A stretch of DNA of 64,000 nt from Ulvibacterium sp965228935. GTDB lineage: Bacteria > Bacteroidota > Bacteroidia > Flavobacteriales > Flavobacteriaceae. The position numbers and the translations under genes were made by a program. Under the pieces are notes generated by a model, which was not told the DNA's origin, did not search any database, and worked only from the letters and a program-made list of their open reading frames with translations. The stretch covers positions 5,456,001 through 5,520,000 of the forward strand of contig NZ_OZ245846.1 in assembly GCF_965228935.1 (NCBI RefSeq), in the 5' to 3' direction. Shown here piece by piece: positions 35,434 through 44,712 of the stretch. Numbering within the stretch: the stretch's first letter is position 1; each line of letters starts with the position of its first letter.

Positions 35434-35470
35434 AAATCCTGTAAACATCTGATTTACAGGATTTTTTATT
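35434..35470 (+). terminator. Rho-independent terminator after tmRNA
   Basis: AAATCCTGTAAA (35434-35445) pairs perfectly with TTTACAGGATTT (35453-35464), loop CATCTGA, followed by TTTATT. It lies just inside the island, so the element supplies or restores the tmRNA terminator. Confidence 0.93.
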
Positions 35471-36220
35471 TTATTTACTTTCATTTATTAGCAAAAACCC
35501 TCAACAAAAATTATCAAATCAAATCCGTGAAAAAAAGTGGATAAATACCGACAATTTTGTTGCAAAAACTATTTTTCACTAATTTTTATATCTTCATAAG
35601 TAGTTGAAAATCAATTAACTAAAAACCATAACATCGCTTTAGCGTGTTATCCTCTTGCTTTACCCCCCTTAGTTTTACAATCACGCTGATATAGAGATTT
35701 TTTTATGATAGTTGGTTCCTGTAATCGGTAACTTTCTATCGGGGGAAAACTCTCAATAATTATTAGCTGTGGCCAAACTGATAAGGGCGAATTATACGCT
35801 TTTCAAAGTTTCAAGACTTAAGTTAGGAAGTAGTCTAAAAAAGTGTGCAAAAACCTTAAAAAAACTACGGTTTTTTTCTATTTGACAGCAATGAAAGCCA
35901 CAGCATTTTGAGGGTTAAAATTATTTGTTGCAGTTCATCCAAATAATTGTTTTTTAAGCGATTAAAATCTTTTAAAAATCGTCAACTCGTAATTTAGAGA
36001 ATCAATCCGTAATCGGACCTCGGAGAAACTTTCATTTTCACCTAAAAGAAGTGTTCTTAGATGTGTTCTAGTTAGTATTCAGGATATTGCTTTTTAAGAT
36101 TTTGTAATTGAATTTGCCGACTTAATGTTTAAAAAGGCTATTAAATTGATTTAAATACATCATATTTAAAGTGAATTGCCTAGAGGATGTCAAACGGATA
36201 AAATCAAACAGATTTCTCTA
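35471..36220. other. Left-end non-coding arm of the island
   Basis: About 750 very A+T-rich bases without a convincing gene. At 35846-35877 TGCAAAAACC...GGTTTTTTT forms a hairpin whose sequence recurs at about 53023-53054 and 60387-60418, i.e. near the internal and right-end repeats. These may be recombinase or accessory-protein sites (inference). The promoter of the first operon should also lie here. Confidence 0.55.
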
Positions 36221-37021
36221 ATGGATATAACCATAGAATTAAAAAAGTACATTAAGGATTCTTGGCTAAGACAATCTATTCAAAGTCTCTATGAAAACGG
36301 TAAAAAAAACGAAAAGCTCTTGACTTTTTGCCTATTAATTGAAATAAAGCATGGTTTGGTAGGAATTGACAACATGAAAAGGGTTTTTGAGCTCTTCTCC
36401 AAGAACAGTATTTTAGTTACGGCTAAAAACTTTGGAGAAAATAGAGAGAAAGTGTTCTCTGAAGAGCTAAAGGATAATAAACCTCAATTTGCGAGAGTTG
36501 TCGACAAGGATACTTTTAAAAACTACATAGGTACCTTTAGGTCCAGAAAAATACCTAGAATTGACAAAAAAAAGATTGTAGATGAAGGAAAAGGATGGTC
36601 TACAAAAAACGGTATCGTCTGGATTACACCCAAGGAAGAATTAGATATTGTTTTTGAAAACTGTAAAACCGAAAGACATCCTGCGAGCACAATATGCGAC
36701 TACTTGGGTTTTCCTCGGGAAGAAAATCTTGAATACGTTCAAGTAAACTATTCTCCAAATTTTCCAGATAGTGTGTTTCAACCAAACTCCTCAAACAGAC
36801 TTTGGCATTATGAATACAACTTATTCATTTCACATAAAAAACTTGATGGGTATGGAAGAACATGGAATCCAAACTCAATTCTTTTTGCTAAGGAATTAGT
36901 ACATAAAAAGTCCATGTACTTTGACAATCTTTTTAAAGCAAGATATCTGGGAGAAAGCGAATCTAAATTCCCAATTAATGATACGATTCTAGATGAGGCA
37001 TTCAACAGACTAAATTCATGA
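36221..37021 (+). CDS. Island operon gene 1, unknown
   Basis: From ATG 36221 (MDITIELKKYIKDSW) a 266-residue protein; a TTG start at 36176 would add 15 residues. There is no signal or membrane helix. The first 60 residues are helical (LRQSIQSLYENGKKNEKLLTFCLLIEIKHGLVGI). A Lys/Arg-rich centre precedes HPASTICDYLGFPREENLEYVQVNYSPN. I do not recognise a family. Its last base pair overlaps gene 2 (ATGA), so the three genes are almost surely translated together. Candidate for a regulator or adaptor; not assigned. Confidence 0.75.
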   Translation: MDITIELKKYIKDSWLRQSIQSLYENGKKNEKLLTFCLLIEIKHGLVGIDNMKRVFELFSKNSILVTAKNFGENREKVFSEELKDNKPQFARVVDKDTFKNYIGTFRSRKIPRIDKKKIVDEGKGWSTKNGIVWITPKEELDIVFENCKTERHPASTICDYLGFPREENLEYVQVNYSPNFPDSVFQPNSSNRLWHYEYNLFISHKKLDGYGRTWNPNSILFAKELVHKKSMYFDNLFKARYLGESESKFPINDTILDEAFNRLNS

Positions 37022-37983
37022 AAAAGGACACGATTATAACATTATCTAAATACTCCCAAGAAAGATGGAATCAATATCTCATGGAGATGTCAATTGAAGC
37101 TACCATAGAACCTTCTTACGAAATCTTTGGTGACAATTTTGCTCAAAGGATAATGTCTATTTATCGGTCAGTACTGACTTATAAAAAATCTTTGTTAAAT
37201 GTTTTCTTCGCTGCCTGTGTTAACAATCTAAGAATTATTGACAAAATATCGGAAAACTCTGAAATCATATATACTTATCTATATTTAGTTCATGAGACAA
37301 GGCCTTTATCTCAAAAATCTGCCCTAATCAACATTTTAAGAGACAATGATTTAGAGAAAATGCAGTACGGTTCGGATAATTTGGAGGAACTGCTATTAAA
37401 ATCCCTGATAAACATGGAGGACTCTAAAAATCCCGTCTTAAGAGAAAAAATTTGGAGAATGAGAGGTCAGAGTGACTATCGCTTGTACCTCTATGTTTTT
37501 TATTTTTCCTACATGGGTGATAATGACATTGCCTTACAGGAACTAAAAGAATCTTTTTTAAATCTAGGGTCTCAAGTTTTTCATGATGAATCTTACACTA
37601 TTTTGGTTGAATTACTTGTTGATATAATTCCAGATTATATAACATTTACCGATTTTTTGGAGTACTTTATAGGTGGGAAAATTTCGCTTGGCGACTATAA
37701 TGATAAACTTAGATACTGTTTTAACGAAGTTGTTCAGTTTTATAAGGATAATGCAATGGGTTCGCTCGACTTGATATATTTCATTGAAGATTATTTTAAT
37801 CAAAACGAAAGAAATTCGAATTTACACCCTGGATTGCTGGAAAACCTTCTTGAATTCGATGGAAAACGCTTTTCCTCTCTTATTAACAACTATTACGGAA
37901 AGAGGACCTTTAACACAAAAAAGATGCCTAGTACTATGAAAGAATGGCAATCCTTCGCTGATGATAACTATAAAAGTAAATGA
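37018..37983 (+). CDS. Island operon gene 2, unknown
   Basis: A 321-residue cytoplasmic protein, wholly alpha-helical in look (SQERWNQYLMEMSIEATIEPSYEIFGDNFAQRIMSIYRSVLTYKKS, later EDSKNPVLREKIWRMRGQSDYRLYLYVFYFSYMGD). It resembles a helical-repeat scaffold more than an enzyme; no catalytic motif is seen. It overlaps gene 1 and gene 3 by ATGA at both ends, so stoichiometric expression is likely. It might bridge the other two proteins (inference). Confidence 0.75.
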   Translation: MKKDTIITLSKYSQERWNQYLMEMSIEATIEPSYEIFGDNFAQRIMSIYRSVLTYKKSLLNVFFAACVNNLRIIDKISENSEIIYTYLYLVHETRPLSQKSALINILRDNDLEKMQYGSDNLEELLLKSLINMEDSKNPVLREKIWRMRGQSDYRLYLYVFYFSYMGDNDIALQELKESFLNLGSQVFHDESYTILVELLVDIIPDYITFTDFLEYFIGGKISLGDYNDKLRYCFNEVVQFYKDNAMGSLDLIYFIEDYFNQNERNSNLHPGLLENLLEFDGKRFSSLINNYYGKRTFNTKKMPSTMKEWQSFADDNYKSK

Positions 37984-40283
37984 ATTTTCTAAAGGATACT
38001 TATACCGAAGATATAGATTCTTTGATTAATGATATAGATTTATGTCTTGAGGGATATGAAATAAACTACGTTATTGACGCAAGTGATGTATTGAGCTACT
38101 CTTTTCCTTATGGAATAAAGTTCAATCTATTAAATAGAAGTCTTGATGACGTAGGTGATTCCATAATCGCCTACGATTACATATTCAGATACTTCTCGCC
38201 GATAATTTTGGATGAGTATAAGCAAGAACTGGTAATAAGTAGAAACTCCATTAAATTAAACCCGGATAAAAGACTTAACAGGAATCTTTTTATTAATGCT
38301 CTTGAAGCCAATAAAGACAATGATAAGTTTAAGGAAGAAATTGAAAGTAGTGCAACTTTCCTTCTTGCCACTGCTATTATGCAGCAATCAATGATAGATG
38401 TTTACGACCAAATATATCATAATAATCTGCAAACCAATAACTTAAAATTAAAATCAGGCAACAAAAAGGATTCAGAAACTATTTTACAGATTTTTAATTC
38501 CATACGAAGAACACAATGGAGTAGCGACGGTTTTATGGCCTGGATAAAGGAAAAACAGAGAGAAGAAGTATCTTCTAAAGGTAATGATACAGAGGATGCC
38601 GTACTATGGGAATACAAGAGTACTCTGAGAGATTTTGTAGCCATTGACAGATTATGTAACATCAATTCGAAAATCCAAGAACTAGACCAAAAAAAACTTA
38701 CTGGAAAGTATGTTTTTTTATACTACTCCGGGGCAAAAAAATCTAAAGACTTCTTTGAGTTAAAAGTGGTTCAAAATCATCTTCCAAATATTGATAAACA
38801 TCCCAATTATAATTTACTTAGGACACCCAAACAAAGTTTTCTCCTTTTTTTGATTTATGACAAAGACTTAGGTAAAATGAAAGAAAGTCTTGAAAGACTG
38901 AGAAAAATTTCACAAAATAGGGTTACGAATAAAAGCCTTTATGCAAATCTCAAAGAAAAAGAACGTGATCTGTTCGAGTCAATAAATCAGAAAAGGAGGG
39001 ATTTTCTTGAAGATAAATACATCGCTCTTCAAGTTAATAGACATCTCGAATTCAAAGAAATGCTTCAAAGCAAAATTCAAATGCTTAAGGACTCAGAAGA
39101 TGATCATAAAAAGTTTGTTGGCATTTATAATGCTTTTCTTGAAGATGCCAAGAGAACTTATCAAAACATCGGCATCCTTGAATTAGACATATCTTATGTA
39201 CTACAGGGCAAGGTCATTAATTTAATTAAACTCTTAACGAAAAAGCAATCTTTTGAGATTAACAAAGGTTCAGATTTAATTATGGGTGCCTACCACCATC
39301 TTCCTATACTAATTTTTTTTAAATCCAACACAAGATCGAACAGTCTGGAGTTAGAAGAGCTTTTCTTTATGCTAATAGATTACATAATAGCTTCAGAAAA
39401 ACTTAAAGCCAAAAGCTTTGAACAATTCATAGATTCAATTAAGAAAATATACTATTCCGTTGAAAAAGATTCGCATAATGACGAAAGTTACTATGATATT
39501 CTGCTAAAAATATTTATTTACCTAGTCATAAATAAGAATGGAATCAAATTTGAAGAAGACGCTTTCTACTTACTGAAAGATTCGTATCTGATTTTACGTT
39601 CTAATTCGAAAGCACTTAAGAAATGGGAAAGTGAGTATTTGTATGCCTTAATTTGGTTAAGTAGAAGAATTAAAGAATTCGAACAGTCAAGTGAGTTTAT
39701 TAAAACAGGGCTCAAGATTTTTCCAACAGATCCAAGGTTTTATCATGGTCAATGCCTAAATCTATATAATCTGTATTTTGAAGAAGACAGTCTTAAACCC
39801 TGTTCTAAAAAAGAACTTCAGGAATTGATAAGGTTAGCTGAAAAAAGCATTATGCTATACAAAGGGACTCTCAAGTCATACGGAAAATTCCAAGAGAGTT
39901 ACTCCGAATATATAAAAGGAAACATATCAGCACTGCAAAATTTTATGCTCTACTGCTTAAGTGTTTACTATTTGGATATCCTTGAAAGAAAACAAACCTT
40001 GGAAAAAGAAATTATCGAAAAATATTCAATTAGCTACCTAAGGGATAATCTTTTAAGAAGTATCAAAGACTTTGAAAAAGAACATCATAACAATGAAAAA
40101 GAATGGGCAGAGTATTCACAAACTGAGGCCGTTTTAGAGCTAGTAGAAGGTATTTATTATAAAAAAAGTAGCAAATTCATTTCAGCATTAGATGAGATTG
40201 AGGCTGCTTTGGACACTTCAAATTCGATATTGTATCAAAAAACCAAGGAAAAAATCTTATTATGGAAGAATATAATACCCTAG
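37980..40283 (+). CDS. Island operon gene 3, large helical protein, unknown
   Basis: A 767-residue protein without signal or membrane helix. The N-terminus has a hydrophobic strand with aspartates (INYVIDASDVLSYSFP, residues about 27-42) that slightly recalls a PIN-type nuclease start, but other PIN acids are not evident. The C-terminal third is TPR-like (SEFIKTGLKIFPTDPRFYHGQCLNLYNLYFEE, then AEKSIMLYKGTLKSYGKFQESY). The middle is a long charged helical region (KERDLFESINQKRRDFLEDKYIALQVNRHLEFKEML). Position beside the integrase and Thoeris supports a defence role, which is inference. Confidence 0.75.
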   Translation: MNFLKDTYTEDIDSLINDIDLCLEGYEINYVIDASDVLSYSFPYGIKFNLLNRSLDDVGDSIIAYDYIFRYFSPIILDEYKQELVISRNSIKLNPDKRLNRNLFINALEANKDNDKFKEEIESSATFLLATAIMQQSMIDVYDQIYHNNLQTNNLKLKSGNKKDSETILQIFNSIRRTQWSSDGFMAWIKEKQREEVSSKGNDTEDAVLWEYKSTLRDFVAIDRLCNINSKIQELDQKKLTGKYVFLYYSGAKKSKDFFELKVVQNHLPNIDKHPNYNLLRTPKQSFLLFLIYDKDLGKMKESLERLRKISQNRVTNKSLYANLKEKERDLFESINQKRRDFLEDKYIALQVNRHLEFKEMLQSKIQMLKDSEDDHKKFVGIYNAFLEDAKRTYQNIGILELDISYVLQGKVINLIKLLTKKQSFEINKGSDLIMGAYHHLPILIFFKSNTRSNSLELEELFFMLIDYIIASEKLKAKSFEQFIDSIKKIYYSVEKDSHNDESYYDILLKIFIYLVINKNGIKFEEDAFYLLKDSYLILRSNSKALKKWESEYLYALIWLSRRIKEFEQSSEFIKTGLKIFPTDPRFYHGQCLNLYNLYFEEDSLKPCSKKELQELIRLAEKSIMLYKGTLKSYGKFQESYSEYIKGNISALQNFMLYCLSVYYLDILERKQTLEKEIIEKYSISYLRDNLLRSIKDFEKEHHNNEKEWAEYSQTEAVLELVEGIYYKKSSKFISALDEIEAALDTSNSILYQKTKEKILLWKNIIP

Positions 40284-40529
40284 ATAATGCTGAACAAATC
40301 ACTATAATTTTTTTCTTCAATAATTAAGAATTTCTTTAGTTCTGAAAAGCTATTGTTTATTGATCTTCCGTAGATAGGTCTTGGTCCCTTTGACTTTACT
40401 GAAAAGCGTATTAAGGGTAGCATTTAATTGCCTCTTTAAGTCTTTTTTAGTCTAATTATTCATTCCTTTTTAGTTTTCAATATGTTGGAATAACTTTACA
40501 TTGATTGGTTTTAACCAAAAGACTAATCT

Positions 40530-41450
40530 ATGTATTTAAACTACTTTCTTACACATTGCAAAACGGAAAAAAAACTAAGTGAAAAAACAATTGAGGCCTA
40601 CGCCTCAGATCTCAAACAATTCAAAAAGTATATCGAAGAAGAATTTGATATCCATGATTTTAGTTTAATCCGACGAGAACATATTAAGAAACACCTAATT
40701 CATATCAATAAATATGCGCCAAGGACGGTGAAAAGAAAAATAGCAACTCTAAAAGTGTTTTACAGCCACTTACTATATGAAGATTATATTACTGAGAATC
40801 CATTTGATAAACTAAGGATTAACATAAGGGTCCAGAAATCTCTTCCTTCAGTGTTGTCCATAAAAGAGGTTACCTCAATACTTAAACAACTTCAATCTCA
40901 GAAATCAACAGCTTCAAAGAGCTCAATGCGGTATACTCAAATCGTTCGGAATATAGCCATTGTAGAGTTGTTATTTGCCACCGGAATTCGTGTTTCAGAA
41001 CTTTGTTATCTAAAAAGGTCAAACATACATTCGGATTTCAGCACAATAAAAATCCTCGGTAAAGGAAATAAAGAAAGAATCATCCCCATTACCAATGAAG
41101 AAACCATAAATGCTTTAAAAGACTACCATAGGCTATTTGAAAAAAAAATTAATCAGAATTCTTTCTTCTTTATCAATCGTTTGAACCATGGTATTTCCGA
41201 ACAATCTGTCCGTCACCTCATTAAAAAAATATCTCTGGAATCCGGAATTAAGCGTGGTGTTACTCCACATGTTTTCAGGCACACTTTTGCTACTCAACTA
41301 TTAGAGGCAAATATCAATATTAGATATATTCAGGAGCTCTTAGGTCATAGCTCTATTAGAATAACAGAAATTTATACTCATGTTAGCCACCAAAGGACCT
41401 CTGAGATTCTCAAATTAAAGCACCCTCGAAACCTCATATCCTATAATTAG
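40530..41450 (+). CDS. Tyrosine recombinase (integrase) of the island
   Basis: A 306-residue XerC/XerD-type recombinase with a SAM-like N-terminal core-binding domain (residues about 1-95) and a complete catalytic domain: R154 in ATGIRVSEL, K178 in GKGNKERIIP, H247 and R250 in HVFRHTFATQ, H273 in LGHSSIRITE and nucleophile Y282. It most likely catalyses integration at the tmRNA 3' end and excision. It sits 5 kb from the tmRNA rather than beside it as in many islands. No excisionase-like gene is seen. Being Xer-like, a chromosome-dimer role is possible but unlikely inside the island. Confidence 0.93.
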   Translation: MYLNYFLTHCKTEKKLSEKTIEAYASDLKQFKKYIEEEFDIHDFSLIRREHIKKHLIHINKYAPRTVKRKIATLKVFYSHLLYEDYITENPFDKLRINIRVQKSLPSVLSIKEVTSILKQLQSQKSTASKSSMRYTQIVRNIAIVELLFATGIRVSELCYLKRSNIHSDFSTIKILGKGNKERIIPITNEETINALKDYHRLFEKKINQNSFFFINRLNHGISEQSVRHLIKKISLESGIKRGVTPHVFRHTFATQLLEANINIRYIQELLGHSSIRITEIYTHVSHQRTSEILKLKHPRNLISYN

Positions 41451-41492
41451 CTATCTGAATAAAGGATAACTAATTATTATAGGTGATATAAA

Positions 41493-42233
41493 ATGTTTTC
41501 GGAAGACCCATTTGATTATTTTTTTAGTTACTCAAGAGATATATATGATGCCGTCGCGGAAGAGATAATTACGAGATTAGAGTACTATGGCATAAAGCTA
41601 TGGGTTGATAAAACTGACGTTATTTTAGGAAGTAATATATATGACTTACTAGATGAGGTTCTCTCTAGAGTTGAAAGGTCTGAAGGGGCAATAGTACTTA
41701 TAGATCAAAGCTTTTTCGCAAAGGAATGGTGTCTAATGGAGTTAAAATATTTCATTGATAACAACATAACTTTTTTACCGATTTTATACGGAATTGATAA
41801 GGCAAATATACCTGATGAATTTTCTTTTCTAAGACAGCTGAACTTGGCAACTATAAATTCCAACGAAGATATCCCTATGGCTATCAACAAAGTATTGGAC
41901 TCGATGCTCAGTAGAATAAAAATAACAAAAACAGAATTCAAGTTAAAGAGTGATATACTTGAGGTTTTAATTAAAGATTATCTAGGCGAAGAGGGTAATT
42001 CTGTTATGGCAATTATTAAAGCTGACAACATTGCTTTGTGCATGAAAAAGTTACTGGAATTGAGTAAATATAAATTTATCCGAGATGACTACTTTCTTTT
42101 TACATTAATCCATAACAAAACATCAAGTATATATCAAAAGAGTCTTATTGATCGGCATGATGTTAAACTGGTAAAACTTTCTGTAAATAAACTTCTTTAT
42201 AAATTTAATTCATACCTCGGATATGAGATATAA
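41493..42233 (+). CDS. thsB: TIR-domain protein, candidate Thoeris ThsB
   Basis: A 246-residue cytosolic protein. The N-terminal 130 residues are a TIR domain: DYFFSYSRDIYDAVAEEIITRLEYYGIKLWVDKTDVILGSN (start to the BB-like loop), GAIVLIDQSFFAKEWCLMELKYF with the probable catalytic glutamate E83, and PILYG. The C-terminal 110 residues are helical and unnamed. In Thoeris a ThsB TIR senses infection and makes a cyclic ADP-ribose isomer that activates ThsA. Its last 29 bases overlap the 3' end of the convergent thsA-like gene. Assignment rests on the adjacent SIR2-SLOG gene. Confidence 0.75.
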   Translation: MFSEDPFDYFFSYSRDIYDAVAEEIITRLEYYGIKLWVDKTDVILGSNIYDLLDEVLSRVERSEGAIVLIDQSFFAKEWCLMELKYFIDNNITFLPILYGIDKANIPDEFSFLRQLNLATINSNEDIPMAINKVLDSMLSRIKITKTEFKLKSDILEVLIKDYLGEEGNSVMAIIKADNIALCMKKLLELSKYKFIRDDYFLFTLIHNKTSSIYQKSLIDRHDVKLVKLSVNKLLYKFNSYLGYEI

Positions 42234-43620
42234 TTCTAATAATCAAGTCACTGAGTTCTTCAGGTTCCTTTACATTTTTCAGTTTGCTTAAAAAAGGAGT
42301 GATATACTGATGTCTTTCAATATTTACCTCCATGTCTTCAAGTATAGATTTAGAGGAAAAACCGGTTGTATAAATTGGAATGATATACTTATTAAGCTCA
42401 AGAGCTCTTTCATAATCATGCCAAACACCCTTGGAATCCAATAATTCATTATCATAATATTGATTTCCAAAAAGAAAAACAACAATCCCAACTTTCGCAA
42501 TCATATTGTTTTGAAACATTTTCTTCGCCTCGATATTCATATGCTCATCACTCCCATCGATTAGAGGCAAAGTTTTTATTGATAAGCTTTTTTCTAGGTT
42601 TAGGTTATAATAATTGATTGCGTTTAAAGCACCATTAACCAATTGAGGACCAACGCCCTCTATAAGACCTGTCGATATTTTGTACCCCTTTTCAATCAAC
42701 TTGTAACCAATGTTATACAACAATTTATTAGCAGTTTTAGGGTCCCAATTGCCATAATTCCTACAGCTGCCAGCAATAAAAACATTGTTGGTTATGTAAT
42801 GTCTTCTAATTCTTTCGAATAAAACTGGAATTTCTTCATATTCATCAATTAGCACACATTGAATCCCATATCTTTTCAGATCTTTTAAAATTAATTCTTG
42901 CTTACCCTTCTCATAATTATATATGTCTGAAGTGTCATAATCCTTTTTATTTATTTTTCTTACCAGACAATAGTGAGTTCGTAGGTTTTCCCCAATTAAT
43001 ATTCTTATCCTACTTAATATGTGTAACAAGTTTGGATCACTTAAGCCATACCCGACAAAAACAAAAGTCTTTGTAATCAAATCTCCTTGAAGCGAGGTAG
43101 AAAACAACTTATGAGTTTTTCCAAATAGCTCATAGTCATCCTTTGTCAATACTGCTTTTGATGGTTCTGAAACATCTCCATGAAATTTGTAAACTACAGC
43201 GTCTCGATTCGGAAGGCTCAGAGCCAAATTCTCTTGTGATATTTTTACATCTACTGTTTTTTTCTGTTTTTGGCGTAATGTGTCTTCAATGACATGGTCA
43301 TAATTTGTTGTCCAATAAGTGTCAATTGGAAGAGAGGCCAAAATATCCATCACTCGATTTTCCTTGGCTTTTAGAGTGAACCTTTGCATAATTTCCTCGT
43401 TTAATCTGCCTCGGCCTCCCATTTCGTTCTTATAGTATTGAGCAACGGAAATAAGATCGGATTCTTTATCAATATCCAATTTGATGTCTTTGGCAATATC
43501 CCTCAACAACTCTTTCCAGTTAACATAACCTGAATTACGTGACAGTCCAGCTCCTGCAAAAACTGCGGCATTACCTTGATTAACAGCATTGCTAAAATCC
43601 TTGACAAATCGCTCAACCAT
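42205..43620 (-). CDS. thsA: SIR2-SLOG NADase, Thoeris ThsA
   Basis: A 471-residue protein, the length of characterised type I ThsA. The SIR2 domain has FAGAGLSRNSGYVNWKELL (residues 21-39), TNYDHVIEDT (N106, D108) and the catalytic-type H147 in YKFHGDVSEPSKAVLTKDDYE, then FVGYGLSDPNLLHIL. The C-terminal SLOG domain begins near FIAGSCRNYG (281-290), with STGLIEGVG and a late VVFLFGNQYYDNELLDSKGVWHDYERALEL. In the known system the signal from ThsB binds SLOG and ThsA depletes NAD, halting infected cells. It is convergent with the cytosolic TIR gene and downstream of a membrane TIR gene. Confidence 0.88.
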   Translation of the reverse strand: MVERFVKDFSNAVNQGNAAVFAGAGLSRNSGYVNWKELLRDIAKDIKLDIDKESDLISVAQYYKNEMGGRGRLNEEIMQRFTLKAKENRVMDILASLPIDTYWTTNYDHVIEDTLRQKQKKTVDVKISQENLALSLPNRDAVVYKFHGDVSEPSKAVLTKDDYELFGKTHKLFSTSLQGDLITKTFVFVGYGLSDPNLLHILSRIRILIGENLRTHYCLVRKINKKDYDTSDIYNYEKGKQELILKDLKRYGIQCVLIDEYEEIPVLFERIRRHYITNNVFIAGSCRNYGNWDPKTANKLLYNIGYKLIEKGYKISTGLIEGVGPQLVNGALNAINYYNLNLEKSLSIKTLPLIDGSDEHMNIEAKKMFQNNMIAKVGIVVFLFGNQYYDNELLDSKGVWHDYERALELNKYIIPIYTTGFSSKSILEDMEVNIERHQYITPFLSKLKNVKEPEELSDLIIRIISHIRGMN

Positions 43621-43715
43621 ATAGTATAATAATTAGTTATCCGTTATTTGCAAAATATTCATATCAAATAATAAACTAATTTGTAAAACCTAAAACGTAG
43701 CAAATCTAGGGGTAC

Positions 43716-44681
43716 TTACAATTGCTCCTTAATTGACTTTACAATTTTGTCCATTGACCCCTCGAATTTATCATCTCTTATATCAAGACATAGAATATCC
43801 CTTAAATAACCAACTATTTGAGGTAGGTTATTCCTCAATTTGAATAATCTTGTAATTTCATTATTCAAATTTGTTGAATCCACATCTAAATTGTGCTGGG
43901 TATCAACTTGCTCACGCAGTTCCTTTAATTTCCTATCAATTTCTCTGACAGCATTACTTACAAATTCAATACTCAAGAATTCATCATCATTATAACAACC
44001 AATCAATTTCTTGTTATCGGTATATTCTATTAAAAACAATGTATCGTTGGCTTCCTTACCAACCCAAGAAGAGTTCAAACTGTTTTTAGAGATTAAAAAC
44101 AAGGTAATTCCAGCAGTATTTATTGAATTTTTAATAAAGTTATTAATTTTTTCCCCGGCTTCCATATCATATTCATCCATAATCAACTCTATTCCCTCCA
44201 TTTTAAGCCTTGCATAGATTTTTAAGGCGTCAATTTTATCCCCATGATTATAGGAAATAAAAACTTTTTGATTCTTATAATCAATATTATTTTCTAATTG
44301 TGATTGTTGCTTTTTGTTCTTCCACATCAAAAAAGTTAAAAGCCATGAAAAAGGAAAAAGAACAAAGCTGGAAATAATAAACGGTTGTTTGAACGTAGTA
44401 GAATCCTCATAGTCATAAAATTGAATCATTGCCAAAACCACAAGAAACGTAGATAAAACAAGTATCGAAGAAAGTATTTCTAAGAACTTATCTTTTCTCT
44501 TTATTGTTTTTTGTTTTGAACGAAAAACAACTGTTAGGAGTGGAATATAGATTATTATCAACCATAACCAAGCCCAGTAGATTTGATTTCTTGCGGAACC
44601 AAACGAAATGCTCATAAAGAAGAGAAATAACAGCGTAAATCCCAAAAATAAAATAATGCCACATCTTCTTTTTGTTGTCAT
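43716..44681 (-). CDS. Membrane-anchored TIR-domain protein
   Basis: A 321-residue protein with four N-terminal membrane helices (residues about 8-27, 35-54, 68-88 and 101-120) followed by a cytosolic TIR domain: KVFISYNHGDKIDALKIYARLKMEGIELIMDEYDMEAGE, then GITLFLISKNSLNSSWVGKEANDT with probable catalytic E210. A helical tail follows. The gene is 95 bases upstream of the thsA-like gene on the same strand, the normal order for thsB-thsA, so it may be a second sensor that feeds the same ThsA but watches the membrane (inference). Membrane TIR proteins with four helices are unusual partners. Confidence 0.82.
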   Translation of the reverse strand: MTTKRRCGIILFLGFTLLFLFFMSISFGSARNQIYWAWLWLIIIYIPLLTVVFRSKQKTIKRKDKFLEILSSILVLSTFLVVLAMIQFYDYEDSTTFKQPFIISSFVLFPFSWLLTFLMWKNKKQQSQLENNIDYKNQKVFISYNHGDKIDALKIYARLKMEGIELIMDEYDMEAGEKINNFIKNSINTAGITLFLISKNSLNSSWVGKEANDTLFLIEYTDNKKLIGCYNDDEFLSIEFVSNAVREIDRKLKELREQVDTQHNLDVDSTNLNNEITRLFKLRNNLPQIVGYLRDILCLDIRDDKFEGSMDKIVKSIKEQL

Positions 44682-44712
44682 AAGATTTTAGTCGTTAGAT
44701 TAATAGAAGTTT

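Noticed and set aside
37980..38200. PIN-domain nuclease start in operon gene 3
   Set aside because: Only the first strand and Asp resemble PIN; the other acidic residues are not seen, so not called.
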